From positions 1 through 50,724 of the forward strand of contig JADNYJ010000251.1 in NCBI GenBank assembly GCA_015501075.1: a stretch of 50,724 nt of DNA, written 5' to 3'. Of the stretch, positions 9,818-20,865 are shown one piece after another; position 1 is the first letter of the stretch, and each line of letters begins with the position of its first letter. The stretch comes from Gymnopilus junonius. Its lineage: Eukaryota > Basidiomycota > Agaricomycetes > Agaricales > Galerinaceae. The notes under the pieces are model-generated. The model was not told the DNA's origin. It saw only the letters and a program-made list of their open reading frames with translations, and did not search any database. Position numbers and translations under genes: made by a program.

Positions 9818-12655
9818 TCATGCCCATGTCATGTCCATGCCCTGGCGTCCGGCTCTTGAAATGCTTAACATATCCACGTTCCTCGTCCTCGTCCTCTTCG
9901 TCCTCATCTGAACTTGACCCTGCAAGATAACACCGCGCATCACCATCCCGTCGTACTCCTCATATTTGTCCCTATCCCTCATTTCCTTCCCCATAGCAGA
10001 CATGCTCCCAAACCGATGATGCGACACGATGACAACAGGCACAGTGGGGGGCCGGCGTTTTGGGCATTGCAGTTCAGGAGGAATGCTAGTAGGAGATAAA
10101 ACAGCATACGAAGGCGGATGAAACGCCTCCTTGATAGGCGACAAATCGCTCTCCTTCGTGCGGTTGACAACGCGCCCTGAGAGGCCAGGAATGCGGATTT
10201 GGAGGGACGAAGGACTGCTAGAGGCTGTGGTGGTAATAGTGCCAGTGCCACTTGAGGTTGTGCCTGGAGGCAAGATAGGGCTAGTCAACACTTGAAGTTG
10301 AGAGGAAGGGTGAGAGGAGAATGAGAACTCTGAGGAACGAGGACGCGTGATCTGACTGTGGATGTAGGTGTATTAGTAGGTGTAGAATTCGATGCCGCCG
10401 CCGCCGCCGATGTAGGATGCTTCGCATTGGCGCTAAGACCATGTGCAGACGACGAAGCCTTTACACCGGGAGAATTGGCTGGGACTGGCAGAATATTCCC
10501 AACCTGACGCAAAATCGGACGACTCGCAGATAGTTGATGTCGATGCACCTCTCGCCCTCGCCCTCGCCTCTTCCTTCTTCGAGTTCGAGTTCCTGCTGGA
10601 CACGGGAGCCAACAGTGCTCGCACTCCTTGTATGTGAGTGGCCATGGGCCGCAGGTCTGGGGTTGAGGTCAGGATCATTAGGAACATACCCAAACCTCTT
10701 CGCCTTGGTCGCTCTTGAGGTTGAAGCTACAGCGTGTGCAGGCGCAGCAGCCCAATTCTCCCTTTCCTCATCAACATCGCCCAATGCCATCCTTCCTAAC
10801 AGTTGAGATTGATGTTGAGGCTGAAGTTGAGGTGGAGACGAAGGTAAACGACTAAACTCGGATCCAGATCCGTAAAGCCCCATCAGATCCTTACCCTCCA
10901 CCTCCCCCGACAAGGACAAGGACAAAGACTCGGACTGCCTCGACTGCAACTCCTGCATCTGCTGGATATCCTCCAGCTTCGCATTCCTCAACACACAGAG
11001 ACTGAGTCTGTGGGCGGATGTTGGGATGCAATTGGCACTGCTATTGCTATTACGGGCGGAGAAGTACATGTCCAGGTCGAACACGTCGGGATATGGCAGC
11101 AAGTCGAGTTGGTCGCTTGTATTTGGGTTTGGATGTGAATGTGGGAGGTGAACGCGCCGAGCTTGGAATTGAGGGGTGCTGTCCGCCTCAGAAAAGGAAA
11201 CAGAGAGGCTGACATCATGGCCCTGATCGCCTACACTAGAAAATGCACCAACAGAGGCAGAAACAGCAGTAGAGACAGCCAATCCCTTGACATTCTTACT
11301 CTTGATCTTAGCGGGTGTGCTGGTGATATAAGATGCCGCGCGGGAGTTGAAAGCCAGGCATTCAGGGGCAGGGGGAGAAGAAGAGTTGTTTAGGTGCTGT
11401 TAGTGCGATGCTGGTACTGTTGTCGTTGCTGATATTGTTATCGATAATGTTACTGGTACTGGTACTGTCGCTCCAAGGAAGGCTAGCATCTTGATGATAC
11501 TGCACTTGAGAAATGGAAGATGCAGACGACGCCGATGCAGACGATGCTGGGCCTTGGATTTGAACTCGGGAAGATGGAAATATAGCTGCAGGGCTCTTGA
11601 ACAGCGTCCCTGTTTCAGTGACATTGAGCAGTCCGTCGTTGGGCTCGGGTACAGGGACGTGTTCGGAACCCCTCCTGTGACCAGGGCTGACGTCGCTATT
11701 GCCTTGACCAGCACTCGATTTCCCAAACCAGTCAGGGGACAGATGTCTCCCTGACCCCGAGCCGGACCTCGACCTACGATGATGGCGCTCCCGACCCCGA
11801 TCTTGATCCTACCCAGAGCAGAAGGGAGATCACCCCTTCTTAAACCTAGACCCAGACCGCCATGACCCCCGGGATTAGATTCGCCCTCTGATGGAATGAG
11901 AGGTGTGCAAGGGGTAACGATCACAGCTGGGACGGGACCAGATGGCGGGCGGGGAGGACGCTGGGGCGTGCTGACATTGGCGTTAGCGTTCCCAGTGGAA
12001 GTCGCGTCAGCGTTGGTGTCGGCGAGGCAGAGGCCGAAATCCGGACCCAGGGGCGTGCTGCTCCAGTCTTGCACGGTGACGGTAGGAGGGGGAGTGATGA
12101 ATATGAAAGCATTGGTCTTGGGTTGCTTTTTCCTCCATTTGCCATACAGATTTGAATTGTTGGATGCAGATGTCGGTGTTGGCTTCGATTGAGAGGTGGT
12201 GTTGGAGGAGGTGTTGGCCTGACGAGGGCGGAGGCTGAAGTCGAAAAAACGGCGGTGTGGACGCTGTTGCTGTTGGTAATTGCTTCGATCTTCGAAGACT
12301 TGGGTCACGCAGAAATGCGGCTTTCTGGTCCTTCCAAGTTGACGGATCTTTACCTGGACAACCCACAGTTAACAAACCGATAGGTCCTCCATAGCATGCA
12401 ATCTCGAACAACATACCAATCTCGCCCTTCCTTCCTGCTCCCGCGTCTTTGACAGCCATCGGCAGCAACACATTCGGGCGCACCGTCATTCGGCGAAGGA
12501 AAGAGACGAGCAGCATCCATATTCGCCACAGCATCGCCAGGAACCCGCAATCCATACACCGTACAACGACAGTGAGCGGTCAGCCAAGGGGTGTGAGATG
12601 GGGAGGAGAGGGACGAGCCGCCGAGGAGGATGAAAGACGAGCATCCGTTCTTTTC
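9818..12655 (-). CDS. hypothetical Ser/Pro-rich low-complexity protein (multi-exon)
   Basis: On the minus strand a Cys-containing N-terminal segment is read from about 12655 to 12352 (AHCRCTVYGLRVPGD, CVAADGCQRRG, YVVRDCMLWRTYRFVNCG). It ends at a GTAAAG donor at about 12351. After a short intron the frame continues at about 12290 with a Gln/Asn/Ser-rich stretch, then KWRKKQPKTNAFIFITPPP and PLGPDFGLCLAD. Further downstream coding-like segments alternate frames: SPDWFGKSSAGQG near 11730, SASVGAFSSVGDQG near 11240, AKRFGYVPNDPDLNPRP near 10690, and VVNRTKESDLSPIKEAFHPP near 10140. Some shifts may be introns; others, near 11370 and 10300, have no good splice solution and may be indels. The true 5' end probably lies in an exon beyond 12655. 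Function is unknown; composition suggests a disordered regulatory protein. It is divergent from the gene at 13396. Confidence 0.5.
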
Positions 12656-12722
12656 TGTTGCGATTGGGGCGTAGATTAGATTTTAGAAAGAGCTGGGTGT
12701 TCGAGGCTGACGCAGTGCTGCA

Positions 12723-13043
12723 CTACTTCAGTCGGGCTAAGTCGCACAAAAAAATATTGGACAACGCCATGCGCAAAGGTCCGTGGTAGGCATTGAATGT
12801 GTAGACCACTGGGGAAATTTTGAAGGTGAATTTGACCCGTAGGAGAAGATGGTGTGTCATGGGGTCGTTCAGCGGAAGTGCATGTTGCACGATAGCGGAA
12901 ATTGTCGAATAAAGTTCAACGGCATATCCATTTTGGACAAGTAATCCGCCATTGCAGAGGCGGATATACCAAATTGAGTCTTTCAGAGCCTCAGGTGAAC
13001 CAGGAGCAAGACACGTTTGACGGTGAAAGAAAGCAGAAAACAA
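12723..13043 (-). CDS. small open frame, possible exon of unknown gene
   Basis: This is an uninterrupted minus-strand frame of 106 codons with balanced composition (SIWYIRLCNGGLLVQNGYAV, then a stop after LARLK). It could be an upstream exon of the Ser-rich gene to its left or an unrelated small gene. No family is recognised. The first ATG is weakly supported because the frame lies in a 740-bp divergent promoter region. Confidence 0.25.
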   Translation of the reverse strand: MFSAFFHRQTCLAPGSPEALKDSIWYIRLCNGGLLVQNGYAVELYSTISAIVQHALPLNDPMTHHLLLRVKFTFKISPVVYTFNAYHGPLRMALSNIFLCDLARLK

Positions 13044-13270
13044 AAAAGTCCGTGTGAAATGTCTTCACCACTCGGGGTAACACTACGTCCATTAGGCTCT
13101 ATTGTCTTGCTTAAAGCTCATCTATCTTTTGTCCCCAGGAAAAGACACCCTGCGTCGTGCGAATGGGAATTCCAGGCAGTGAATGCAGACAGCCTGCTGG
13201 CACCGGGAAGCAGAGCATCATGGAAGGGAAGGACGTGCTGTAATAGGATTCCATCGGATCAGCAGCGGGG

Positions 13271-13280
13271 ATTTATATAG
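13271..13280 (+). promoter_or_regulatory. TATA-like box upstream of the 13396 gene
   Basis: ATTTATATAG lies about 120 bp before the inferred ATG at 13396, a plausible spacing for a fungal core promoter and leader. Confidence 0.35.
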
Positions 13281-13395
13281 CCCACTGGGAACGAGGCAAT
13301 AATGAGGGCCATTTGTTACATACCTCCTTCTGCCATTCTCTCTGACAGCGATCAAGCTCGTCTTTCCTTGAATACGCGTCCTTGCGCGAGGAAGG

Positions 13396-16300
13396 ATGAG
13401 CAACTTGGCTCGCGGAACCGAGAACACGCGATATCGTCGTCGAACATGGAATCGAAGGAAATCAGTATGTTTCTCCTTGCCTCAGAAAGCACGGTAATAA
13501 AGTAATAACGCGTATTTTCTGCTAGTACCTCCCCAAACACTCGTCGCTCCCAGAACTGCAGCTCCTTCCCCAAGGGCGACCCATCTTCCACTGCCAACGA
13601 TGCGGCTTCGTCAACACCCTCATTCCTCTCTGTCTCTGGTGTACATGGACCTCCCAGGAGGCAGAACACGAGTTTGAATCTTCCACCCCACGTGCCAGAC
13701 GCGCCAGTGCACCTCCCAAGGTGTTCTTCCACCTTCATTGCGACTTGACAATGGCTGGACCCCAGAATGACGCCCTCCAGTGTCAAAAATATCCTCTACA
13801 TGGTCCGCACCGTGTCCTCGAGCTTCCGGGACCACATGATCATGACCACCCACGATTATCCGACCCGAATCCGAGTTCTAATCCGGGACCGCTGTTGAAT
13901 TCGACATCATCCCCTATGTCATTATATGCACCCCAGTCTCAGAAAGAGAAACAAGGAGCGAACCCAAATTCCCAGCCGTTCACACTCAGAAAAGGCGACT
14001 TGATTGTTTCCCCTTGTGTCCCCTTTGGAAGCTCGAATCCATCCACTGCAGTTGTGGGCACCATGCACGCAGACGAAGTTGGTCTACGCGATGACAACGG
14101 CCCCAGTGTCCCTGTTACGGCACACAGCAGCAAAGGGATTGCTATTTCAAGTGTGCAACGACCGAAGCGTTTGGGAGTAGCTCTGAGGCGACGGGAGGAT
14201 AGGGATGTTCCCACGGCAACTACGTTGGTAGGCCTTATAGTTGCTGTGTTTTGAAATCTGTTCGCTCATTCCCTCCCTTTCGTTCTCTTTTTCCATTCAT
14301 TCCTTTCGTTCTTTTCCTGCGTATCTCACCCAGGCGCACGCTAAATCATCTCCGAGTGAGAAGCTAAATACGACAGCCAACGACGCAACTCAATCACGAT
14401 CTATCACTGATCCTGCTGCGTCTCTCCGTGATCCGCTGTTAGACACCCATAGCCCTAGCCAACGATACTCTCTTCCCAGTGAAGAGCAGGCAGTAACACC
14501 ACCACCAACACGCTCATTATCACCTTCACCGACAAGACATTCACCCTCACCTTTAAAGATGAAATCTATGAAATCCCTACGGGCACTCAGACCCAAACTC
14601 TCCCGTCGGATGTTGAACATCGACGAGGGCCATGATAATACTAAGTCCAAGCCCACACACCAACCTGTCCACGGACCCACCAGCACCGCTAACCACCTCG
14701 AGCAGGAACAAGGACAAGAGCAGGAATCACTCTCTCACGAACCCACTCCTTTGCTTCCCCTCAACCTAGACGGCTCTAAACCTTCCTCTCCCTCTCCAAT
14801 ACCCTCCCTACCTACCGACACCTCACCATCACCCTCGCGTCAGCTGCAGCTACGTACCCTTCGAAGGAAAAAACACCTCAACGTAAATGTAAATGTAATG
14901 CAATCTTCAATCACAGTGCCTCTCTCCGGCTCTGGCGCAGACGGCCACGATGGCGTAGCAGAAGTTCAGCCCATTGCGATCTCGTTGAATTTGCGGACCT
15001 CGCAGCGCGATTTGAAGGCGAAGGTGGCATCGACATTGACACCACGGTCGAAGCCGCCTCTTTCTCTTTCTCCTTCCAGACAACAGCTCCGACCACAGGC
15101 TTCCAAAGCTGATATCCTCCCCAAGAGGAAGTCTTCCCAACCTCTTGTGCCGCTATCTGTGTCTGTTGTGATTCCAGGTTCGGAGAGCGGGAGTAATAGC
15201 GATTTGACGAGTCTTAGTCCGCCGTTGACGCCTACCCACACAGTGTCTCCGCAATGGCACCCCCGATATTGGCACCGGTACCATTGCAGCCACCGCCGAG
15301 TACAGCTCCTAGTGGTCTCTTCGCCTCTACCTCTCCAAATCTTCTTTGTCTTCTCTACCTCCTTCATCGTCGTCGCCACCACCGCAGCTGTACGCTGTTC
15401 CTACCTCAACGTCTACAACGCCAACGCCAACCGACCCAAGGAGCATTACCAAACCCACCACACCCCCTCCGGCTAGCCCAGTCAAACTAGGCCACCCGAG
15501 TAGACCTTACTACTCTGCCATCCGCAAGAACGGGATAAGCAGTGGAAGCAGTCCTCCTCCTTCGAGGCCTACTTCGCTTAGTGGACCCTCGCCCTCCTCG
15601 GCACCAACTGCTACACCTAAACCCCCATCTTCATCTGGTTCAAGGCCAAAGTCATACACACCCCCTACTACTACAACACCTTTGTCTCCTTCGTTGCCGT
15701 CGTCGTCCTCTGCGCTGCTGAACCACTTCAGCTCCTCCACGGCACCGACGGGCACCTCTGTAGCATCAAGACACCTCTCGATGTCAGCCATGTTCATCTC
15801 CCCAGCGTATTCCCCTCTTTCTTTTTCCTCCTCCTCTTCGCCCTCGTCTCCTTTCTCTGCTTTTTCAGTTTTAGAAGATGAGGACGATGATGATGCAGAT
15901 AACAACAGCGCCATAGCCGATGATGACGACGCCTTTCCTCCAAGTCGCGCACCCTCACCTGGATTGATCTCATTCTCGTTGTCAGCTGCAGGCAGGAGGT
16001 TATCAGGGAGCAGTAGGGCCAGCCATGATCGTGATCGTAATCATGGCGTTTTCTCGCATCTTCTCTCACATGGGCGTGAACATGGGCACAGGCAAGGACA
16101 TAGGCAGACACTGTCTTTGTCGACGTCAGCATCATCGCAACCAAAGACGAGCTCTAATGATACAAGCTTTAGTGCCAATGCTGGTGTTGAAGTCCGCCCG
16201 CATAGGAACACGATCGGCTTCTCGATGAGTGGTCAGACGGAGTTGAGGATGGCATTGGCCACAGCAGCAGCCGCTTCTGCCACTTCTGCGGGTGTGAGTC

Positions 16301-16635
16301 AGGGCGTAGGTTCTGAGACCGAAAGCGCGAACGCTCGCGGGGCCAGCTCTACGAGAAGTGGAGGGTTCGTGTTCAAGTTCCGAGAACGCTCGTCTTTGGA
16401 CGAGGACCAGATTCAATCATCCAATCCTGATTCTGCATCCACATCTGCTGGATACCCGGAAGACGACGGCGAATTCGGCCGGGTATCAACTCATGGACAA
16501 GAACGTATACGCGGGGACTCGGAGCAGCATTCAAGTAACAGTTTTATGGGGAGGGTGAGGAAGCTCAGGAAGGGGCTGAAAGATATGATGGTGCTCTCTG
16601 GTGGCAGCGCGCATGCGCACTCTCATAGCTCATGA
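13396..16635 (+). CDS. hypothetical Ser/Pro-rich protein with a Cys-pair motif, 1000 residues after splicing
   Basis: Four exons keep frame with standard GT-AG introns: 13396-13464, 13526-14227, 14334-15242 and 15313-16635. The 70-base intron at 15243-15312 resolves an apparent double frame change. The product is 1000 residues. Near residues 45-65 a CQRCGF...CLWC motif gives two CxxC pairs, a likely zinc ribbon. The rest is long Ser/Pro/Thr-rich disorder with basic patches (KMKSMKSLRALRPKLSRRM), an acidic run (DEDDDDADNN) and a basic C-terminus (RVRKLRKGLKDMM). The ATG at 13396 was chosen because its 23-codon exon ends in phase with the exon carrying the Cys pairs; the ATG at 13446 does not. 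No family name is known to me. High CpG and clean exons mark it as a host gene. Confidence 0.75.
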
Positions 16636-17266
16636 GATGGTGGTTAGCTGTGGATGGTTGGCCGCATCTTTTTGTTTCTTGCTCTTTTTTCTCTTTCTTT
16701 CTTTTTTCTGTATGTGGATGGACTCTTAAACTTTTTGTGATGACCCTAACGACTGTAACGACCCAAAAATCACCGCTGTACTGTTTCTTGCATTTGTTCT
16801 CCTACATGTGTACATACCATTTGTATTCTTCTCATTCTTCGGAGCAATCGCTACACGCATTTTTGCCCTACATTCACGCTGACTCTCCCTTCCCTTCTTT
16901 CCTAGATCTGTTCTGTTTTGCTATTAACTTGTTGCTGTTGTTGTTTTCGTGTACAAACTGTTACATACCCCTTTACTAGCCCGTGCCGGGTTTGCCGGAG
17001 CTCGTTCATACTTACGTTGACTTGTATTGTACAGACGGTGTACCCTTTTGCATACTCCTAGGATCCTTTCAATATACTTACTTCCAGGCAGGTGCCTTGC
17101 AGGCAAACAGAAAATAGGGATAAATTGAACTCAATATATTCCGCTACAGTGATGGTATGGTACAAAGTGGAGGTGATAAATACAGCTAGAATGTTAGATG
17201 GGTATTTGGATAGTACATAAAATTCCGAGAAAACCGAGTATACAATAGCGAGGCTGGGCTCTCTGG
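16636..17266. other. convergent intergenic region, 3' UTRs
   Basis: This lies between the stop of the plus-strand gene and the stop of the minus-strand AA14 gene. T-rich runs near 16670-16710 would suit 3' processing of the upstream transcript. No gene is seen. Confidence 0.5.
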
Positions 17267-18723
17267 CTACCACATGTGCCATAGCCTATGTCGCTTATGC
17301 ATATCCAACTTCCTGCTGCGCTTGCTCATGCGCAGGATAAGGCCTCCCCAAGAACCCGAACCCGAACTCACGTCCTTCACCTCCCTCTTTCCCAATCCGC
17401 CAGAAGAGGAGTTGGGTTGCAAAGCAGTTGCTGATCCACACGTCTTCGCCAAAGCCGATGAAGAGCCAGAGCCGGAACCTGTACTTGAACTTGAACTGTT
17501 ATTGGTAGCGGGTACTGGATTTTTGGTGGAAGATACGTCAGCGAGGATAGGCATGGAAGCGTTCGGAGCTGGATCGGGGATGGAGAGGTACGAATCGACG
17601 AAAATGTCGTCTTGGGGTCCGTCGATAAAGTTGTATATGTCGTTGTAGACCGGCGGGGAGTAGGTGCCTTCGAACATCTAAGATAAAACAAGAAAGCAGT
17701 TAGTCAGTCACAGGTCGTCGAACCACTTGGGTAATGGGGGTATGGCTAAAGGATAGGATTATAGAAGGTGCGACCTACGTTGTTCCTCTCGAGATTGAAC
17801 CAGTAAAATGGTGTTTTGGCTCCGTAGGTGCAGTTGGCTGGAGCAGCTTGCATTTTGCCGTTTGTGGGATCTGCACCGCATCGCCTGGGCAGTTTGGATT
17901 GAGCAACAGGGAAGGTGGAAGTAGAGCCTGTGACGTTGCATTTGAAGCCATTCATGTAATCTGGAAAGATTGGGGTAGTCAGTAAAGAAGGAAAACTAGG
18001 AAGGAGTGAATCAAGGAGGCGCACTCTCTTCACCGCCACTCAAAGGCTAGAATGGGGCGAGACGTAAGATAATTGCATGCTTTAATAATATAATAACGAA
18101 ATAACTCACCGAATGAATCCAAAAGAAAGCACAAACACACCCGCCTTCAGGGCACGGAGGCATCCTAGCAGGAACCTGGAAATCCGTAAACCTCGTCCAG
18201 ACACAAGTCTGATTGACGCTGAACACCGTGAAATCTTCCGGCTGGACCTGGTTCACGTCATTCTTATACGCAATCGCCATTGCACACCCCTCGAGATCAT
18301 CCAGTCCGTTGGTATGATACTCCTGACTCGTTGCCCCAGGGCAAACGTTGTCCAGGTTATTCTTATCCCTGATGTCTCCTCCTTCTGAAGAGGCGAAGAA
18401 GTCCGTCGCACCTTTATTGCATGCGATTTGAGCTGTAGCAGGTTGGCCTGCTGGAAGCTCGAAGATGTTGCCCGGGTTTGGAGGGTGTGCAAGGTGGTTG
18501 TGGAACCACCATTCAGTGAAATTCATGTTTTTAATGGGTGCTACTGGTCTGTTATCGTATGAGAAGGTTTGCTGGGTGACGTTGAAGCCCCACATGCTTG
18601 GGTGCCAGAAAGCTGTAAGAGGAGTCAAGAATAAATTGAAAGAAGAGTTTTCGAGGGCTTACCGGCATGCCCTGATACCAAAGGAAGAACAGAAATTGAC
18701 GCAAGAGAAATTATAGCTAACAT
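17267..18723 (-). CDS. AA14-family lytic polysaccharide monooxygenase (secreted)
   Basis: Five exons in phase (18723-18663, 18612-18110, 18046-18025, 17960-17779, 17677-17267) give 392 residues. An 18-residue signal peptide ([18 protein letters not shown]) precedes His19, so the mature protein starts with histidine ([13 protein letters not shown]), as copper histidine-brace oxygenases require. Mature His102 ([11 protein letters not shown]) and Tyr179 (EENYMNG) fall three residues from the brace His99 and axial Tyr176 that I recall for characterised AA14 enzymes. Many Cys residues (disulfides) and Asn-x-Thr sites (NVT, NFT, NQT, NCT) fit secretion. Characterised AA14 enzymes oxidise xylan on cellulose fibres. 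The catalytic domain ends near DGPQDDIF; a Ser/Gly-rich linker and a basic, His/Trp-containing tail follow, with no carbohydrate-binding module. Exon 3 is only 22 bases. No defect is seen. It is divergent from the F-box gene. Confidence 0.88.
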
Positions 18724-19169
18724 CTTGTGCACAATAATTTTTTGTTCGTGAAAAAAATATAGGAATGTCCAGTAAAGAAATGCGTTGAAAAGTTCTTGCA
18801 GAAGTGTCGTAAATGTTTGGAGCCACAGGAACCAAGTCTAGAAGATGAAAAGGAGAGAAAAAGGTATAGTCCACCAGTGGATCAGAGGCGTAGTCGAGAA
18901 ATTCATCTTTGCCACGAGGTAGAATATAAGTATTGCCAGAGAACAATAGGCGTAGAACAAAAGTCGAGCGTGGGCGGTATCAGCCATTGTGTTATGTAAG
19001 CAGTGTAAATTTAGAACCTTGTCGCGTGCCGATCATCGATTCAATCCATGCTCAGCGCTTCTGCTCGACAGCTCATCTTCCACTTTCTCAGTCATAACCT
19101 GGGATTTACACGCAAACTCCACACAAGATTCAAAATCTCTTTTCTTTAGGAAGTGGTATTATTTGCGCG
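18724..19169. promoter_or_regulatory. divergent promoter region between AA14 and F-box genes
   Basis: About 450 bp separate the two divergent start codons. On the minus strand a TATA-like CCTATATTTTT lies roughly 35-45 bases before the AA14 ATG. No individual regulator site is claimed. Confidence 0.4.
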
Positions 19170-20865
19170 ATGCCACATTGCATCTTCTGTGACGACATCC
19201 TCAATGAACATGGATACTTCAAACTGCACAGTCCATGCCAAGCACCATTAGATAATGTCCAATGCCAGCCATGTAACGAGGCCGAGCGACTTGAATCTCA
19301 AATTTTGGAGGCTAAGCAAAATTTAGAAAATTTATTGGAATGACACAGAGAAGTCCGCTCTAGGATGAACCACGTCCACGATCCCGTTACCAGCACTTTT
19401 CCACCGGAGGTCACCTCTTCTATATTCTTAGCTTGCATCGATGAAGCGCCGTCATACCCTTTTACAAACTCAACTCTATGGCGCATTGCCAATATTCCAT
19501 GGACATTGGGTGCTGTATGCCGGCAATGGAGGCAAATTGTCTGGGCAACTCCAGAACTATGGACCCTAATCAGAATTTTGGTTACCTCGCTTCAACCAGA
19601 GCGTTTGGTCTACATGAGAGAACGCTTGCTTCGGTCAGGCCAGATTCCACTGCAGCTCCAGATTACCCCGACCACTTATGAAGATGGGTTGGATATACAA
19701 ACTGTATTCGACTTCCTACACGAACGTAATAGAACATGGGATAGCCTCCATATTAAACTCCTAGACATCAATTCTCAGGATATTCAATGCGACCCACAGG
19801 CGTTTTCTAAATTACGTGTGCTACGCTTGCATAATGTCAGTACAATTTCGATCACACAAGATATTTTCTGGCGAGAAAGCGTGAAGCCCGAACCGGAAGT
19901 AGTTGAACTACGTGGTTTTAGCCCACATGGGCTCAACATCGATTGGAAGAACGTGAAGGATTTCGTTGCAGAAAGCCTGCCGATCCCCAGATTTCTGGAG
20001 GTCCTCCAAAAAGCTCCAAAATTAAGGCGATGCTATCTTTCCACCAAAAGTAGGTCACATGAATTGGAACCCTCTCCAGCTGTGGCCAGCATCTATGCTC
20101 ACAACAAGCTACAAGAACTATCTATCGAAGGATTCGACGACAAAAAAATGAGCGATTTGCTAGACAATGCTTGTTTTCCATCATTAAGCCATTTATCCTT
20201 CGATCACATGCATTACAGGCTGCCAACCAATGTTATATTATCATTTATCCGTCGCTCCTCATGCCTGCTAAAGCAGTTAACGCTCCTGGATGCAGATCTG
20301 GGTAATTCTATTATTCCATTATTACGAGAATTACCTTCGCTTCGCCACCTTCACCTTTCGCCTCGTTATGGCTACAATTTTTCTCCAAAGGAACTCTTCA
20401 AAGTTTTAGCTAGTTCTTCCATCCCAGATGTTATCAATAAGTACCTCAAACAAAATGGCGTTATTTCTTCCTGAACTCGAAGTCTTTCAATATACTCACA
20501 ACCAGTATCAAGGAGACTCATTTCCCTGGGACCTTGTTTCAAGGCTTCTAGGCCCACTTGATGACCTCCATCATCCTCTCAGGCGGCCGTTGAATACCGT
20601 TATTATATTTATCCACGGACAGCTCCAAAACGGGCCCCTGGGTTCTTTACCGTACCTTGACGAGGATTCCATTGCCGGAGTCACCTCTGTCCTAAAGGCT
20701 GGATATATGTTGTATATTACAGACCCGGACAGAGCGGTGGATATTCTACAGGCGTCTGTTGAATACCGCCGCATGGTAGAGGAAGTGGGACTTGATGTAC
20801 TATCATCCAATATACCATTTCTGAACCGACGGTGGCGGTGGGGATGGCACACTTGTCAGACATGA
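19170..20865 (+). pseudogene. F-box/LRR-like gene broken by a stop and a frameshift
   Basis: From ATG 19170 the frame reads a short Cys-rich segment (MPHCIFCDDIL, then CQPCNEAERLE) and a coiled segment. It meets TGA at 19341-19343 and continues in the same frame through a typical mushroom F-box-like domain (FPPEVTSSIFLACIDEAP, then LGAVCRQWRQIVWATPELW) and leucine-rich repeats (LRVLRLHNVS, SLRHLHLSP). It shifts frame at about 20450-20475, where FLPELEVFQYTH and the C-terminal part resume in the +2 frame and end at 20865. A single base change (CGA to TGA) and one indel would account for both breaks; no intron resolves the frameshift well. If functional it would bind Skp1 in an SCF ubiquitin ligase. 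It is called a pseudogene, but translation from ATG 19365 would still give an F-box protein. Confidence 0.7.

Noticed and set aside
12007..12555. Long minus-strand frame starting MDCGFLAMLWRIW
   Set aside because: The alternative frame over the same bases has a better protein-like composition and joins in phase, through a GT-AG intron, to the downstream coding exon.
15254..15490. Separate open frame within the plus-strand gene
   Set aside because: It is explained by a 70-base intron (15243-15312) that joins the preceding and following exons directly.
14966..15914. Long minus-strand frames opposite the plus-strand Ser/Pro-rich gene
   Set aside because: They are Glu/Gly/Arg-rich mirror images of low-complexity coding sequence and have no independent support.
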